Source: Gnetum montanum (taxonomy: Eukaryota; Streptophyta; Gnetopsida; Gnetales; Gnetaceae). From it: a DNA stretch of 64,000 nt. Position numbers and translations under genes: made by a program. Shown in pieces: positions 36,117-48,864 of the stretch. The stretch is from NCBI GenBank assembly GCA_015680685.1, contig MNCI01018059.1, positions 1,238,207 through 1,302,206 of the forward strand, written 5' to 3'. The first letter of the stretch is position 1; each line of letters begins with the position of its first letter. The notes under the pieces were generated by a model that was not told the origin of the DNA, searched no databases, and was given only the letters and a program-made list of their open reading frames with translations.

Positions 36117-36959
36117 TGATGAGTGGCGAGGTACCCCTACACTCAATCATACGAATACAAGCGTAACACACGCGATCTAGTCGAACTCCACAGACTAAGT
36201 GCCTACACGCCTCATGGAACACTTAAGGTTAATTATTCGTTGTCTTCCCAAACTTACTTGTATTTGTCACGGTGTATGGTTAAGTAAGTCTGAGGTATAT
36301 GATTTTTATAGTCTTTTATGTTTTATCTCCTATGCTGAGAGGTGAAGGGTTGAAGAGACTAATTACTAACTCTAACTAATTAACTAAGTCTGAATTAACC
36401 TAGAGTCAGCATCCGTTCCCACTTACTGTTCACACCCTGAACCAATGCAACCTTGGTTACCAAACGCTAATCGTTGCTGGGATCACCAAGTGTAACACAC
36501 GTGCTCGAAGCGGTCATACTGAGGCACTTAACTAGGAGAGAAGGGTTGAGAGAGATTTAATAACTAATAAAGCATTTAAATGATAAATAGTAAGTAACAA
36601 TAAATAAAGTCCTAATTAGCCTATTCCATACACTACAAGGTTTATCCAAGAAATTCGTCTTTATTGTCGTACACAAATATGTGTTCAGGTACAATATTTG
36701 CTCGAATAAAGATCCATTCACTTTGGAGCTCCTACTGCGAGCACATGGAAAATATTCTATATATGGAGGGATCAAATTACCATAGTTTCGCTACGGTCTA
36801 AGCCTAGGATGAGAAACAAGGGAGAGCTGCTTCTTATTTATAGATATGACGATGCACCGCGATATCGCATACATGATATCGCGGGGGACGACGCGATATC
36901 GTGTGCCCAATATCACGTGGGATGCGATATCATGGCCCATGTCATATCACATTCCATCA
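36117..36959 (-). repeat. 3' LTR of element B
   Basis: 843 bp. On the plus strand it starts TGATGAGTGG and ends TTCCATCA. The U3 end (36846-36959) carries repeated GCGATATCGC-type palindromes. The TATA region is at about 36833-36842 (TATAAATAAG on the minus strand). Confidence 0.92.
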
Positions 36960-36975
36960 TACCCCCATGACTAAA
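36960..36975 (-). other. Polypurine tract of element B
   Basis: On the minus strand AGTCATGGGGGTA ends exactly at the LTR. The same tract precedes the D LTR at 59499-59507. Confidence 0.75.
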
Positions 36976-37619
36976 TAAAAACTCATCCTTGAGTTCCTTA
37001 CAAAATATTGGGACAGTATAGGATTATTGACTCAAATGGAACTAATGGGATGACATGTGAATGGATCATCATTACATGACAACAAAACAGGTGTTCATGA
37101 CAACAAGAGTGAACACCTTATTACATTGACATCAAGCCTTATTTGGCAGCTTGAGAAAGAGAGAGAGAGAGAAATTTTGCTGCTACCAACGCCAAGATTG
37201 CACCTTTTGTTGTCCATCCGTAAGCACGGCATCGATCTTGCTCCTAGCATAGCTGCTTCAGCACAGCTCCATTCCAAGTGTTCTCTCTAGAACCAATCCA
37301 TTGTTGCATGATGGCACACAACACAGTCTTTCTATTAGCAGGGTAAATGAATCACAATGTAGTTGATACCTTGCTCCAGTGAAAGGTCCATTGGCTGAGT
37401 TATGGTATGGCTAATTGCAGGTCTGGAGATATAATATTGATGACTACCGAAGGTGTAGGGGTTAGGAGAAAATCAAAAAAATTGGGCCCCTTACCACCAT
37501 GGCTAATAGCGAACCTCTCATAGCGATAGAATGGAGAAAGAAAAGTAATAAGAAAGATGGAGAAAAAGATACAACTATAACATCGATGAAATGGATGTCA
37601 AGATGGAAATGAACAAAAT

Positions 37620-38320
37620 AGAGTTAATTGCAAAAGGTTAAGGGAAAGAATTTGACAGATGCACCAAGTAGGAATGTTAGTGGGTCTTCCCCAAAGCAGG
37701 CTCATGCCCTTAATGCCCTGACAAACCCACATTCAAAGAGTCCGTAGGCTCTGGGAATGTCATTTGAAACAAGAGTTAAAGTCTAAACCGCAAGAATTTA
37801 CCAAAAAGAAAACAATTTATCCACCAGAATATACACGAATGATACAATCGGCAATGAGGTGAAGAATGGAGAGAAGAAAATGGAATGGAATCTCAAGAAC
37901 AAGGTGGTGTACAACCCCTTGTGTAGTTCATGATTAATGTGACTTAGTAAATCCCATTCCAAGTCTGACCTCAAACAAACCACACTCAGTGACTTTGCAT
38001 CAATGTATTCGGCCAATCCATCCTCTTGGAGTAACAAGAATGTCTTCACCAAAGAGTCACCACCATTTCGACGAAATAAGGAGGAGAGAATGGGAAGCGA
38101 GAAGGGCCTTAGTTAGAGGGAACATTTTTATTTTAGTTCCATAACCAGTGCTTGTAGCCCAAATGATTATTCCGTCTAAGGGGTGTGCTTTGAATTCTCA
38201 CAATTTTTTTTTATTTTTTATTTTTTATTTTATTTTTTATATGTTTATGCATGAGAACCACAGCATGCAAAGACTTTGTTATTTTTATTTGCTCAGCTTC
38301 CTGATAATTGAGTAACGTCG
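37620..38320 (-). other. Shared non-coding module of element B
   Basis: Collinear in reverse with modules in C and D: hairpin at 38180-38266, GCTACAAGCACTGGTTATGG complement at about 38135-38155, and a GGGGAAGACCCAC block near 37681. The 84-codon ORF 37798-38052 in it has no recognised domain. No T-rich boundary is sharp enough to give exact ends. Confidence 0.7.
38180..38266 (-). other. Conserved hairpin, element B copy
   Basis: In element sense TTCTCA (38257-38252) pairs with TGAGAA (38200-38195) over a long A/T-rich loop. It is flanked by TGTGG and by the conserved TTCAAAGCACACCCCTTAGA. Confidence 0.6.
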
Positions 38321-38690
38321 AAATGGTAAGAAAACTCAAGAAGAAAGCATCCAAGCACCTAAGAGAACAGCCAACAAAAATGCATCAAGTTCCCTTGAAG
38401 TCACACCCTTTTCAAGCATTAAGTCCTTCCTTAGTTTGAGAAATGCCAAGTCACCGATTCGTTATAGTTCTTATTTAGAAAGGAACTGTACATTTCCAAG
38501 CCAAGAGATACCATAGAAAAATTGTGGATTTATGGATGAAGTGGACTCATTGCCTGCTATATCAAAAGAAACATACCTTAGTATCAACATCATGACTTAA
38601 AGGTAAAAACCAAACATGAACAATCAATATAAAAACAGTTCATACCATCATAAAGAACACTTATTAAATGACAAACTTACAAGGTGGGTA

Positions 38691-38730
38691 ACACACACAC
38701 ACACACACACACANNNNNNNNNNNNNNNNN
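38691..38730. repeat. AC microsatellite running into an assembly gap
   Basis: An (AC)n run at 38691-38713 ends in 17 undetermined bases (38714-38730). The true repeat length is unknown. Confidence 0.95.
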
Positions 38731-38744
38731 AAGAAAAGTTAAAG

Positions 38745-38972
38745 AAATTTGTAAAACAAAAATGTGTAAACAAAAACGTGTAAAACAAAAATGTGTAAAC
38801 AAAAACGTGTAAGACAAAAATGTGTAAAACAAAAACATGTAAAACAAAAATGTGTAAAACAAAAATGTTTAAAACCAAAAATGTGTTAAAAAATGTGTAA
38901 AACAAAAATGTCTAAAAACAAAAATGTGTAAAACAAAAATATGTAAAAAAAAACGTGTAAAACAAAAACTAA
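38745..38972 (-). repeat. ~15-bp tandem array in element B
   Basis: About 15 imperfect units of TGTGTAAAACAAAAA (plus strand), i.e. TTTTTGTTTTACACA in element sense. C (about 17385-17480) and D (57560-57650) have one to a few such units at the same place. The array is therefore an expansion of an existing T-rich motif. Confidence 0.85.
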
Positions 38973-39288
38973 AAAGAACTGAGGGCCCCCTATGATTAGC
39001 ATAGGTGCCATCTCCCCCATGATTGAATGAAAAGTGAGATATTCGAAATAATGAATGTCTATTTGAATTTCTTAAAAGTGTCCAACTTCTCCCCATTAAT
39101 GTTCTTAGATTAAGAGGTGGAAGTTGGCGACGCTCATACTCAAATGTGTTTATGCCTTTGTTGTTGGTATGAGTTATTCTCTCAGCTCGTTCCATGCATG
39201 TTGGTTTGCTCTTTCTAGTAGCTGTCAACCACGGGGTGTCCACTACTTGTGTGGTTGCTACATATAAGTACCCTTGTATTTGTGTTTC

Positions 39289-39745
39289 TTAGGCATACCA
39301 GTTGCATGGAAGAGATGTTGAGCATTCCTCCATGTCATCACCCTCTGAGTCACTGGATGTAATGCATGGAACTTTCTTCTTCTTGATCTTTCCATAAATA
39401 TTTACCTTAGATATCTCCAAGGAAAGATCGTAGATCCCTAGGTACGCATCTATTGTACTCAGCCATGGCCTTCCCATTATAATTGGGAAGTCTCCTTTGT
39501 CATTGTTAATTTCTATCACCAGGAAATCTGCTAGGTATGACCAACCACACATAGTAGTAACAATGTCCTCCACCAATCCCAAGGGAATGGTGATGGACTA
39601 GTCTACCAGCTCTAGTTGAATGTTGCTCTTCTTGAGTTGGGGCAGGTTCCAGGCTTGATACATTTCTCGTGAAATTAAGTTGACTCCGGAACCTGAGTCA
39701 AGAAGACTTATGTGGTTCGTTCCTGATGACTTGGAGGTAGATTAA
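39289..39745 (-). pseudogene. Retropepsin-like protease of element B
   Basis: Aspartic protease with a well-kept active site, LLDSGSGVNLISREMY (D-S-G, near 39690). The distal motif is DFPIIMGRPWLSTIDAYLGI (inside 39289-39582). The two pieces are separated by one stop (a VD* near 39600). It is the best-preserved protease of the lineage in this window. Confidence 0.85.
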
Positions 39746-39749
39746 GGGA

Positions 39750-42340
39750 CTTCCAAGGTCAAATAGTTTCCTGGGAAGGTGGCCTACCTTGATCCAGTCG
39801 GTTACGGTATGTGTTAACATAACCATATGCGTTAAGCTCTGTTGTTGGACTGAAGGGTGCTCCAAAGCCTTATGTGTTGGAGGAGCATACCTAGACTCAA
39901 TCACTTGTGGTTGTGAGAGCTTGTTTGGGATTTTGGTTCTGAAGAAAGGTCTTCTCTTTTTGTGGTTGTCAGAACGAACAGTGGGTTGAATGGTTCTGGA
40001 TCTCGTAGCGTTACGTTGCTGCGGTTGAGTGGGGAGTTCCCCTTGCATTGTTGGAGCAGGAGGTATGGGAACTATTGGTGGAAGAGGTGCGAATGGATTA
40101 GGAGAATGGTATGGGTGTGGACCATCTCCCGGAAGAGAAGGATTCCTTCTAAAGTACTCTCGAACTTGGTAGTGACGTTGGGGAGTTGTGTGACCCATGG
40201 AGTCACTTGGAGAAATCGGCTACTGCACGTAGTATCCATATGGGTCTAGCTGTTGATAAGGGTATTATTGTTTCAGCGGTGGCATCCCCCATGACTGTGG
40301 GTGTTGCCACTATTGATGTTGTTCGATGGGTTGTGATGGAGTTCCACTTGGATAGTACATCAACGGTTGGTGGAACTGTCTTGGGTTACCTTGAGGATAA
40401 GGTAACCTTCAAGGTGTCTGTCATTTTTTGAGTCTCAAGTTGAGTGCATACACCCCAGACTCTTGTAGATGTGAGATGATTAGACAACATCCCTTGGGAT
40501 TGTCATATTGGCAAATCTCACATCCATCGTCATCATCTATGTCCGAATCCACAACCTCATCAGAGATAGTTATTTTCCCCTTACCCTTGTCACGTGCAGG
40601 GCCAAAATCTCTCCGCTTTGTCTTGTTCTTCTCACTACTTCATTCCTCCTTAGACTCCTCTACGATTTTCAAGATAGTTTCAATTTTATTGTCTAAGGAG
40701 CTCCATACTTCATCTACCTTAGCTGATACTTCTGTTGTTAGCTTTTGAAGCAGCAAGGTCTTTCTGTTCACCAACTCTTTGAGTGGTGACTCATCCTCTT
40801 CATCGCAAAATCTCACTCCCTTCTTTCAAAGAGAGGGATCACAGTTATATTCTTCCACACTCTCTCTTTTTCGTAGCTCCCCTTCTTCTTTGGCTACTTG
40901 CTCCAACAATCGATGAATCTCATGGGATCTAAGTTCTGATAATCTTCCTTGGGCATAAGTCCCCAGGGTTCTCCTAGTTTCATACCTTAGCCCATCTACA
41001 AGATGACGTAGTTGATCCCGTTGTGCGTAACCATGGCCTAGGCAACGATGTAACAATGCGTAGTAGTGGCCCATGGTAGCATCCAAGGGTTCATGAGTAC
41101 CTTGCTTCCATCCTTGGATCTAATTACGCAAGTTAGACACTTTGGAGTATGTTTGATATTTATCATTGAAGAGTTCTAACATCATACTCCACCTCCTAAT
41201 GGTTTTCAGTTCTAAGCACCGGTACCAACTCTCTGCTTCCTTCATGAGTGTCCTGGGAAACAACTTTAGTTTCTGCCACTCGTTCTCTCTGTTTTGCAAG
41301 GTGCAGGCATCATGGAATGCCTATAAATTATTTTTTGGATCAGCGTTGTATCCCCCTTCAAAGCGTGGGATGTTATTCATGTCTAAGTGCTTGATCCGAC
41401 TATCTTTTAAATGCCTTGTTGGTATTCTTACAGCCTCCGTTATATCTAGCATGCTTCAACTGGCAAGTAGGGGTTCGTCATGATCATCTCTTTCATAATG
41501 TCTATGATGTCTATGTTATTTCCTACTTTCCCTTCATTCATGCCCTTGTCCTCTCTCTCTACTTTCTCGTCGAGGTCTCTCATTTTGTCTACCTCTATCC
41601 TCAGCGTTATGCTCTCGATGACTATGTCCAAAGGTGGAAGGAGAGGGTGAATGATGTGAAGAAGGGGAAGTAGAAGGAGAACCATTGCCATGATGATGTT
41701 TCCTACCTTCTCTTCTATGGCTTCGGCCCCGATCATGATGACGATCTAAGTGCCCATCCTTGTCATGTGTTGTTGTTCCCTCAGTGAACAATTGGCGTTC
41801 ACGGGGATCAGAACTAGGGTTGTGTATCATGGATCGTAGGTTTTGATACCCCACCTCCTCACTATCATCAAGAGGGGGAACATCATTCAATAGAGAACTC
41901 ATTATAAGTGGTTCACCATCTTCGATTTTACTTAGGACATGTGGGACCCCTTTGCCCTTCAACAGTGTATGGTGGCTCTCCTGCCTTGAGTCCCTTATAC
42001 GTTGTGCTGATGTGGGATGATAATCCCTTGTGTCAAAGTCACCTATAACGTATTCAGCATAGAGATGTGTCATGTCGATCTGTGCAAGAGCACAGAGGAG
42101 CATGTTTGGGACTGACCGATCTGGAGGTAACACTATGTTACCTTGCAAATCCTTCCATCACAGCTATTCATCTTGATGGAGGATAAAGGTAAATTCTGGT
42201 ATGTATTCATCAAGATGAGTATATACTACCCGATGTTGTTGAGGAACTAGCTAATTTTGGTTATGTGTTTTAGAATGCCGACTATTTCTTGTATTATCCC
42301 TAGGTGGTGTAATGCTCTTGTGAGAAGAAGAAGAAGACAT
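39750..42340 (-). pseudogene. gag of element B
   Basis: Capsid-type polyprotein from ATG at 42340 (MSSSSS). Long open pieces: 42148-41534, Ser/His/Arg-rich; 41490-40826 with the gag core (MNNIPRFEGGYNADP, EAESWYRCLELKTI, LDATMGHYYALLHRCLGHGY); the Cys/His motif CEICQYDNPKGCC at about 40536-40490; and a Pro/Gln-rich C-terminus 40198-39698. Only a handful of stops break it, far fewer than in C. The plus-strand ORFs in this region are shadows. Confidence 0.85.
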
Positions 42341-42464
42341 TGTGTCTTATCGGTGTGCTAATTAACTGTTATATAATTTTCTGTTTAATTAACCCTAAGG
42401 TTCATTTAAGCTCCCAAACGATGTGAGTGATCTCCTATGTTCTACTTAGCGCACAAACACTTAG

Positions 42465-42482
42465 TCCCCGGCAACGTCGCCA
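42465..42482 (-). other. Primer binding site of element B
   Basis: Minus strand TGGCGACGTTGCCGGGGA, one base from the LTR. It differs at one position from the complement of plant tRNA-Asp (TGGCGCCGTTGCCGGGGA). Confidence 0.85.
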
Positions 42483-42483
42483 A

Positions 42484-43309
42484 TGATGAGTGGCGAGGTA
42501 CCCCTACACTCAACCATACGAATACGAGCGTAACACGCGCGATCCGGTCGAACTCCGTAGACTAAGTACCTACACGCCTCATGGAACACTTAAGGTTAAT
42601 TATTCATTGTCTTCCCAAACTTACTTGTATTTGTCACGATGTATGGTTAAGTAAGTCTGAGGTATATGATTTTTATAGTCTTTTATGTTTTATCTCCTAT
42701 GCTGAGAGGTGAAGGGTTGAAGAGACTAATTACTAACTCTAACTAACTAACTAAGTCTGAATTAACCTAGCGTCAGCATCCGTTCCCACTTACCGTTCAC
42801 ACCCTGAACCAATTCAACCTTGGTTACCAAATGCTAATCATTGCTGGGATCACCAAGCGTAACACACGTGCTCGAAGTGGTCATACTAAGGCACTTAACT
42901 AGGAGAGAAGGGTTGAGAGAGATTTAATAACTAATAAATCATTTAAATGATAAATAGTAAATAAAAATAAATAAAGTCCTAATTAGCCTATTCCATGCAT
43001 TGAAAGGTTTATCCAAGAAGTTCGTCTTTATTGCCATACACAAACATGTGTTTAGGTACAATATTTACTTGAATAAAGATCCATTCACTTTGGAGCTCCT
43101 ACTATGGGCACATGGAAAATATTCTATCTTTGGAGGGATTAAACTACCAGAGTTTTGCTACGGTCTAAGCCTAGGATGAGAAATAAGGAAGAGTCGCCTC
43201 TTATTTATAGATATGACAGCGCACCACGATATCGCGAGGGATATGATATGGCAATGGCTGCAATATCGCGTACGTGATATCACAACCCATGCGATATCGC
43301 ATCCCATCA
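42484..43309 (-). repeat. 5' LTR of element B
   Basis: 826 bp, partner of 36117-36959. The TATA box on the minus strand is at about 43199-43208, with GATATC-rich U3 at 43213-43309. Confidence 0.92.
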
Positions 43310-43782
43310 CTTAGCATATTGGTTTTAGTTTGATCTATTTGTGCTTTTCAATATGATTTTAATAATCATTATGATCATTTGAGTTGCTAGGCATTGGGTC
43401 ATCATAACACCATTTGAAAATCATGCAAGTGTAATATTGTATAAAATCTCTTTTATATAACACATTTTAATAATTTCATGATTTTTCCCAATCTATTTTA
43501 AGGCTTTAATTTTATTAAGTATGTTGGATTATGGAGGATGGAATTTATGTTAACTTATCATGTTATTACCATGGTCACGTGAATGTAGGACATGTGAAGT
43601 TGGAGAATGGTTAGCCAAAATCACTAGGTGACCTTAGAAAATTCCATTTTCCCTCTCATGACCCCTAGCCCTATAATGTGATGATCCATGACTATCCTGT
43701 GAGCAACAGGGTGAAGTGTGTTCATCTCCACTTAAGAACCCTTAGCCACCAAGGAGACTTGCTATGATGCTATTTAGCTTGT
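43310..43782 (+). other. A3 internal DNA between B and A2
   Basis: Continues the A3 3' non-coding region interrupted at 36116. Aligns with 49855-50320 of A2. Ends with CTTGT, the target site of A2. Confidence 0.75.
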
Positions 43783-46322
43783 TGTTAATGTCAACCTCGC
43801 CCATGCTAGGCACAAGGCCATAATAAATAGTATCAATTTTCAACAGAATCTTCTTATATGAGCACACTATTAACATATAATAGCTACTTTCTTTTTCTTA
43901 AAATCCTTGGCTTCATTTTAGATTGCGCACTTATCTTTGTAACACTGAAAGACCACCACAAAATATGGAAATGGAAATCCAATATAATGTACTTAAACCA
44001 TTATCTGCAATGGTGTGGAATCCTTCCATGTTTGATAATGACCTTTAAGCCTTGTTTCCTAAATACTTTCAATCACACAATGACCTTGTTGACCAATCTT
44101 TTAATCTAGAATGTCATGCAATGATTGTAATGCTCAATAATGGTGTTTAGAGAGTTATATTCTGGTCTTTGTTATTCATTGGTAAAGTACATGAAAATGA
44201 AATTTCCAAACAATCTATTTGCGTTACCATTAGAAAACTTTATCTAATTTCTTCAAGCAATTCTGAATCTGCCCATCGATTATCCTCATGGCTTGTTGAA
44301 AAACATGAACATTAAAATGTGCTTCTATTATCTAACATTTAGATTTGGTTGGGTTACATGATGGTTAGATTTCTTTGTAAATTATAATGCACTGCATGCA
44401 CCTTGTCAACAAAACATGGATGTCAATAATGCTGCAGCAAAATCAAAGGGTCCTCTCTCCATAGCTATGCCAGGGGAACTCGGAGGACTATACAGTGCCT
44501 AGCTCAAGTATGGAAAACTACCATGGAAAAACCTTATAACGCCTACAATTAACTTGGCCAAGAAGATCTTTCCCTTTAGACCTTACCTTGCGTATCAAAT
44601 CAACTCAAGCAGCCCTGAGATTTTGTAGGATCTAGGGCTTCATCAGGTGTTTTCTTCCAATGGCACACTTTTGAAAAATGGGAAAATTTACAGAAACCCA
44701 CAACCGGAAAAAAACTTAACAACCATTTCTTGGTTTGGACCTAAAGTCTTCTATAATGGCTCTATTGGATTCAACTTGGTCCGTGATATCTAGAAATCGT
44801 GGTGGTGTTCATGGCAGAATGCAGCTATGGTTATAATGGTAGTTATGAGGGTGGGTGTTATATTCATGATGAACGTGCATAGGTAACCATCAGGGGAGAT
44901 GAACCAACGAGGTGGACATGGGCAGTGGTCCTTACGAAAGGGTCGTAACTAACATGGGTGGTGGTAGGCGTTGTGGGCATAACCAACGCCAAACATGGTG
45001 ACATTCATGGCTAGGGCATTACATGCTAGACGTGGATGTTACTAACCTGCAATGGCTATAAAAGGCATGGTAGACGTTAGAGGGGGAACTCTCAGCACCA
45101 ACTAGGATCTTTGGCTAGCTAATAGAAACCAGCAAATAATGATTTCTTTTTCCTTTTCCTATGTGACAGTGGGCGATCTTCTCTCACCAATGATGGTGAC
45201 GCATAAATGCTAATAGGTGTGTTTTTTTGTCAAGAAAATCAAAGGAGATGACAATGGTTTCTTCCTTCCTTTTTTTTTCTTAGTGATACAGCCAGTAGCC
45301 TTTTCTCTCTCCCTACACAAAATGGTAACCTGCAAATCTCTCTCTCTAACAGCATCTGTAAGCAGTGGTAACAGTGGTGCAAGTGTGCAGAAAATGTGGC
45401 AATAATCACAACAAAACAACAATGACTATTTCTTGCTGCATAGTGCACGTGACAGTGATCATGTGCAGTAGATCTAGGGCCTCCCCTTCTGTAGATCCTA
45501 GAGAATTAGCAGGGAGGAAACTTGTAGGTAGTGGTTTCTTTCTTCTCTTTTTGGCTAACAACGATAGTTGCAAGAAAGACGGTAGCAATCTCTCTCTCTC
45601 TCTATGCATGGTAGCGGGTATCTCCTCTCTTTCCCCTAACATGCAGCCATAGTTAGCAACTGCAGCACACAGTCTCTCTCTGGACGATGGGGTTCTCTTT
45701 TCTTTTCCAGCGATGTAACAAGCATGCAAACGGTGCATGTATTTACTCTCTCTCTCTCCACTACATGACATGATAGAAGCACATGGTATTGCAGAGTAGA
45801 TAACAGCAAGTAGCCTCCTCTCTTTCCCCCAACATGTAGTGGCAATCAACAACTATAGTAAGTGGTCTCTCTCAATGGCAGAGTTCTCTTTTCTTTCCCA
45901 ACAATGTAGCAAACATGCAGATGGCACAAGGATCTCTCCCTCTCTCTCCACTAAATAGCACAACAGAAGCATGTGGTAGTGCAAAGCAGATAGCAGTGGC
46001 ATCCCCCCTCTCTCCCTCATCACAATCGTAGTTTTCCTACCCAATAGTGGGTATCATCGGCAGTGATGGACTAGTGGCACCAACAAGACCAGGGAAAATT
46101 TATTTATTTTTAGTTACTTATTGTATTCTTGAATTCAAGATAATCATTTAATTTAATTTCTTGATTTTTTAATTTAGTTTACTATTTTAAAATATCACAT
46201 AGCCTTCTCTAGCTAAGACTATTCCCAAGTTTCTATACCCATATGGGAGGCACCCTAGGCACTAGTCTCTTCAAATGAGTTTTTCCCCAAGTGTTGGTGC
46301 ATCCAAATTTTATGCATCAACC
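43783..46322 (+). repeat. 5' LTR of A2
   Basis: 2540 bp. Starts TGTTAATGTCAACC and ends ATGCATCAACC (CA to CC). TATA box at 45057-45065. A CT-rich leader contains tandem units of about 189 bp (from about 45630 and 45818). Confidence 0.85.
45057..45065 (+). promoter_or_regulatory. TATA box of A2 5' LTR
   Basis: TATAAAAGG, conserved in all three full LTRs of family A. Confidence 0.6.
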
Positions 46323-46964
46323 CCTTTTGGCAGTAAAAGGAGGGTCCATTTTTCTAACCTTTTGTTTTCCCATATCAATTTTCTTGTCATTTTTCTTATG
46401 ACTATTTTGTTTTCCGATCTTGTTTTAAAACTTATTGAATTTTTTTTTTTTTTGCTTAAAACCTTTATCTTCAAACCCTTTTATTTTTTGCCTTTTTTTG
46501 AAAAATTTATCCTTCCTATCATCTATAAATTATTATTACCGGGATCCTATTTTTAAATTTCTAAACCCCATTTTCCTAATCCCATTTTTTTTAGCAATCC
46601 TTACCTAAGTTTAGACTTTGGTAAGGTGGTTTCATTTATTTAATTTTAAATTTATTTTTTTGAAATCTTTCATTTTACTATTTTTCTTTTAAATTTTAAT
46701 AAATATTGCAATTTCATGCATTTATTTTCTTTTTAAAAAATTTAAATAGCATATTTTACCATTTTTTTAAAAAAATATTATTGCAATATTTCTTTTCCTT
46801 TTGTTTAATTTTATAGTTTTATTTTAACATTTATATTCTGTAATTTTTGTTTTATGAGCGAACTCTCCTCTACTCATAATTGACCAATTACCCATCACTT
46901 TACACTAAGGAAATGATGAGCTTCACGCTTCCCAAGTTCCATCCCTAAGAGAACTCAAACTAAG
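46323..46964 (+). other. Untranslated leader of A2
   Basis: T-rich leader between LTR and gag. No clear primer binding site is recognised next to the LTR. Confidence 0.5.
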
Positions 46965-48020
46965 ATGGCAGCCAATCAACCCCCAACTCCCTTAGTGAGC
47001 AACCCCTTCAACTTCACCAACTACCATGATATTCCAAAGTCACTTCAAAACATAAACTTGTTCTACAATCCCACAATCCCTAATAGTGATGCCCGCCAAC
47101 ATATACAATGCTTCGAAAGCTTGCTAAGCATCCACAACATTGTCCAAAACGATATAGCATGTAGGGTCTTTGTGATGACTTTCAAGAGCAAAGCCACCCA
47201 ATGGTTTTTGATGCTCCCTAATTCCTCTATTAACTCTTAGCAAGAATTCAAAAATAAGTTCTTACTTCAGTTTGACAAGTTCACTAGCCTAGCCATCAAG
47301 TAGTTTTACAAGCTTAAGAAAAATACCTATAAAGAATGTCTAGGACTACAACTTAAGATTTCTCCATCAACTTGCCTATGTACCAAATGAGATGCGTCTG
47401 CAACTTTATGGTATCCTCAACTTTTACCTATCCATCATTGATCCATTCTTTGCCTATGCCATCAAATCTAATCCCAACATAACAGAAATACAAGGAGCGA
47501 GGGCTAAAGCTATGGAGTTAGAACAAATTACCCTCATGAACAGCATCCAAACCCAATTTGGGATGATAAGCATTAGTAATCCTATGCAATCTAACCCTCT
47601 ACCCATACCAACTTTCCTAATGACCAACGCTATGTTCCAAACTCCCACTTCCTTTCAATTGACTCAACTTTCAAACGATCATTTTCAAAGTTCAACGTCT
47701 TCTTCATTCCTACCATTTAACATTGGTTTAAATGATTACCAATCGAAGGCCTTAATTCAATCCATCGTAAACCCAAGCAGGATATCTAATATTGTTGAAC
47801 CCTCAACTCAAACTCAAAAGCAAATGACCCAGATATTAACTTTGCTTCAAAAACTTTCCAATAAAGTAGTTGAATTAAAGCAAAATAACAAGGGTGCTAT
47901 ACAACCAGAAAAGCCAAGTTCATCAATTAATAATGATTATTGTTGTCTCCAACACACGAAGCAACATTCTAAGAGGACTTGTCCTCAATTCTTAGCATTA
48001 TATGGTGACCATACCTAGAG
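46965..48020 (+). pseudogene. gag of A2
   Basis: Retrotransposon gag. The first ORF (46965-47240, MAANQPP start) carries the capsid core (ARQHIQCFESLLSIHNIVQN, FKSKATQWFLMLP). The second (47392-48018) carries the C-terminal half (VPNEMRLQLYG region, QGARAKAMELEQ). It ends in a Cys/His motif CLQHTKQHSKRTCPQF of zinc-knuckle type. One stop and a short frame break at 47240-47392 separate the two. The ATG at 46965 is the first in frame after the leader. Confidence 0.85.
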
Positions 48021-48545
48021 TCAACAAAATGGGAAACCCCTTATTATGGTCCTTAATGTACCCCATGAAATAGAAAATGAAGAGGTTTCCTCATTAGAAC
48101 AAGTTATGGTAAGTGACCCCAACCGACATAACACTCGCTACTGTAGACTTAGCGACATTGTGAATACCACACAACAACAAACTAAGAATGATCCTTACAC
48201 TCCTCCAAACAGAAGAGCTCCTAGTGAAAGCAACACAAATACTCAAGCTAGTTCATCCCAAACAAACACTCCACAATGATCAAACCCACCCTCTATACTT
48301 AGAAGAACCTCACCTCAATAAGAAGCAAAAGATGAACACAAGACTTGCAATCTAGTTGAGGATTTGAAGAAAATTAAAGCTAACATTTCAATGTATGACG
48401 TTATACATTTTAACAAAATGAAAGAAGTGATTTAGAATATAGTTCATACACCTAAAATGGAAAAAGAAAAATCCCCAACCCCCAAATGACAAGTTCACTT
48501 CACAAAAAGTCCTAACACATTACCAATACAAGACTCCAACAATTT
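48021..48545 (+). pseudogene. gag-protease linker of A2
   Basis: Hydrophilic Ser/Thr/Asn-rich linker (ORF 48046-48279) followed by a Lys-rich part with three stops. No domain. Confidence 0.5.
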
Positions 48546-48546
48546 C

Positions 48547-48864
48547 ATGATGAGCAAGAAAGAGCAACCTCCTTTCCTAACAATGTTGATTATTTTAGAA
48601 AATAATGTCTACAATTGTTTAATGGATTTTGGAAAAACTATTAGTGTCATGCCACTTGAGGTATGTAAGGCTTTAAGAGCACAAATGCTACCACAAATGA
48701 AAAGTGTGATACAACTTGATGAGTCTAACGTACCTGTAGTAGGATCATTAAAAGAATTGAAAGTGCAATGTTATACAAATATCTTAGTAGTTGACATGTC
48801 ACCCACTTATGGTGTGCTCTTATCTAGAATTTTTGGAGCCAAGTTTGGGAGCTTTTTTAGGTAA
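48547..48864 (+). pseudogene. Retropepsin-like protease of A2
   Basis: Protease domain open over 105 codons. The active-site loop is NCLMDFGKTISVMPLEVC, with D-F-G-K-T where the family usually has D-x-G-A-S. The distal motif YGVLLSRIFGAKFG replaces the usual LLGRxW. Both changes suggest it is inactive even though the frame is open. Confidence 0.8.

Larger units (their letters stand above)
36117..43309 (-). mobile_element. Element B: non-autonomous gag-protease gypsy element
   Basis: A complete 7.2-kb element on the minus strand, inserted into A3. LTRs are 42484-43309 (5' in its own sense) and 36117-36959 (3'). The target duplication CTTAG is perfect (36112-36116 and 43310-43314). It has PBS, gag, protease, the lineage's non-coding module and a polypurine tract, but no RT, RNase H or integrase. 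The LTRs differ at about one base in twenty near their start, nearly all transitions. It needed pol proteins from a relative such as C. Confidence 0.92.

Noticed and set aside
38745-38972. CRISPR-like array
   Set aside because: Units of about 15 bp have no unique spacers, and this is plant nuclear DNA. It is a simple tandem repeat.
39789-40431. Plus-strand ORFs over element B
   Set aside because: They are antisense shadows of gag and the gag-protease junction on the minus strand.
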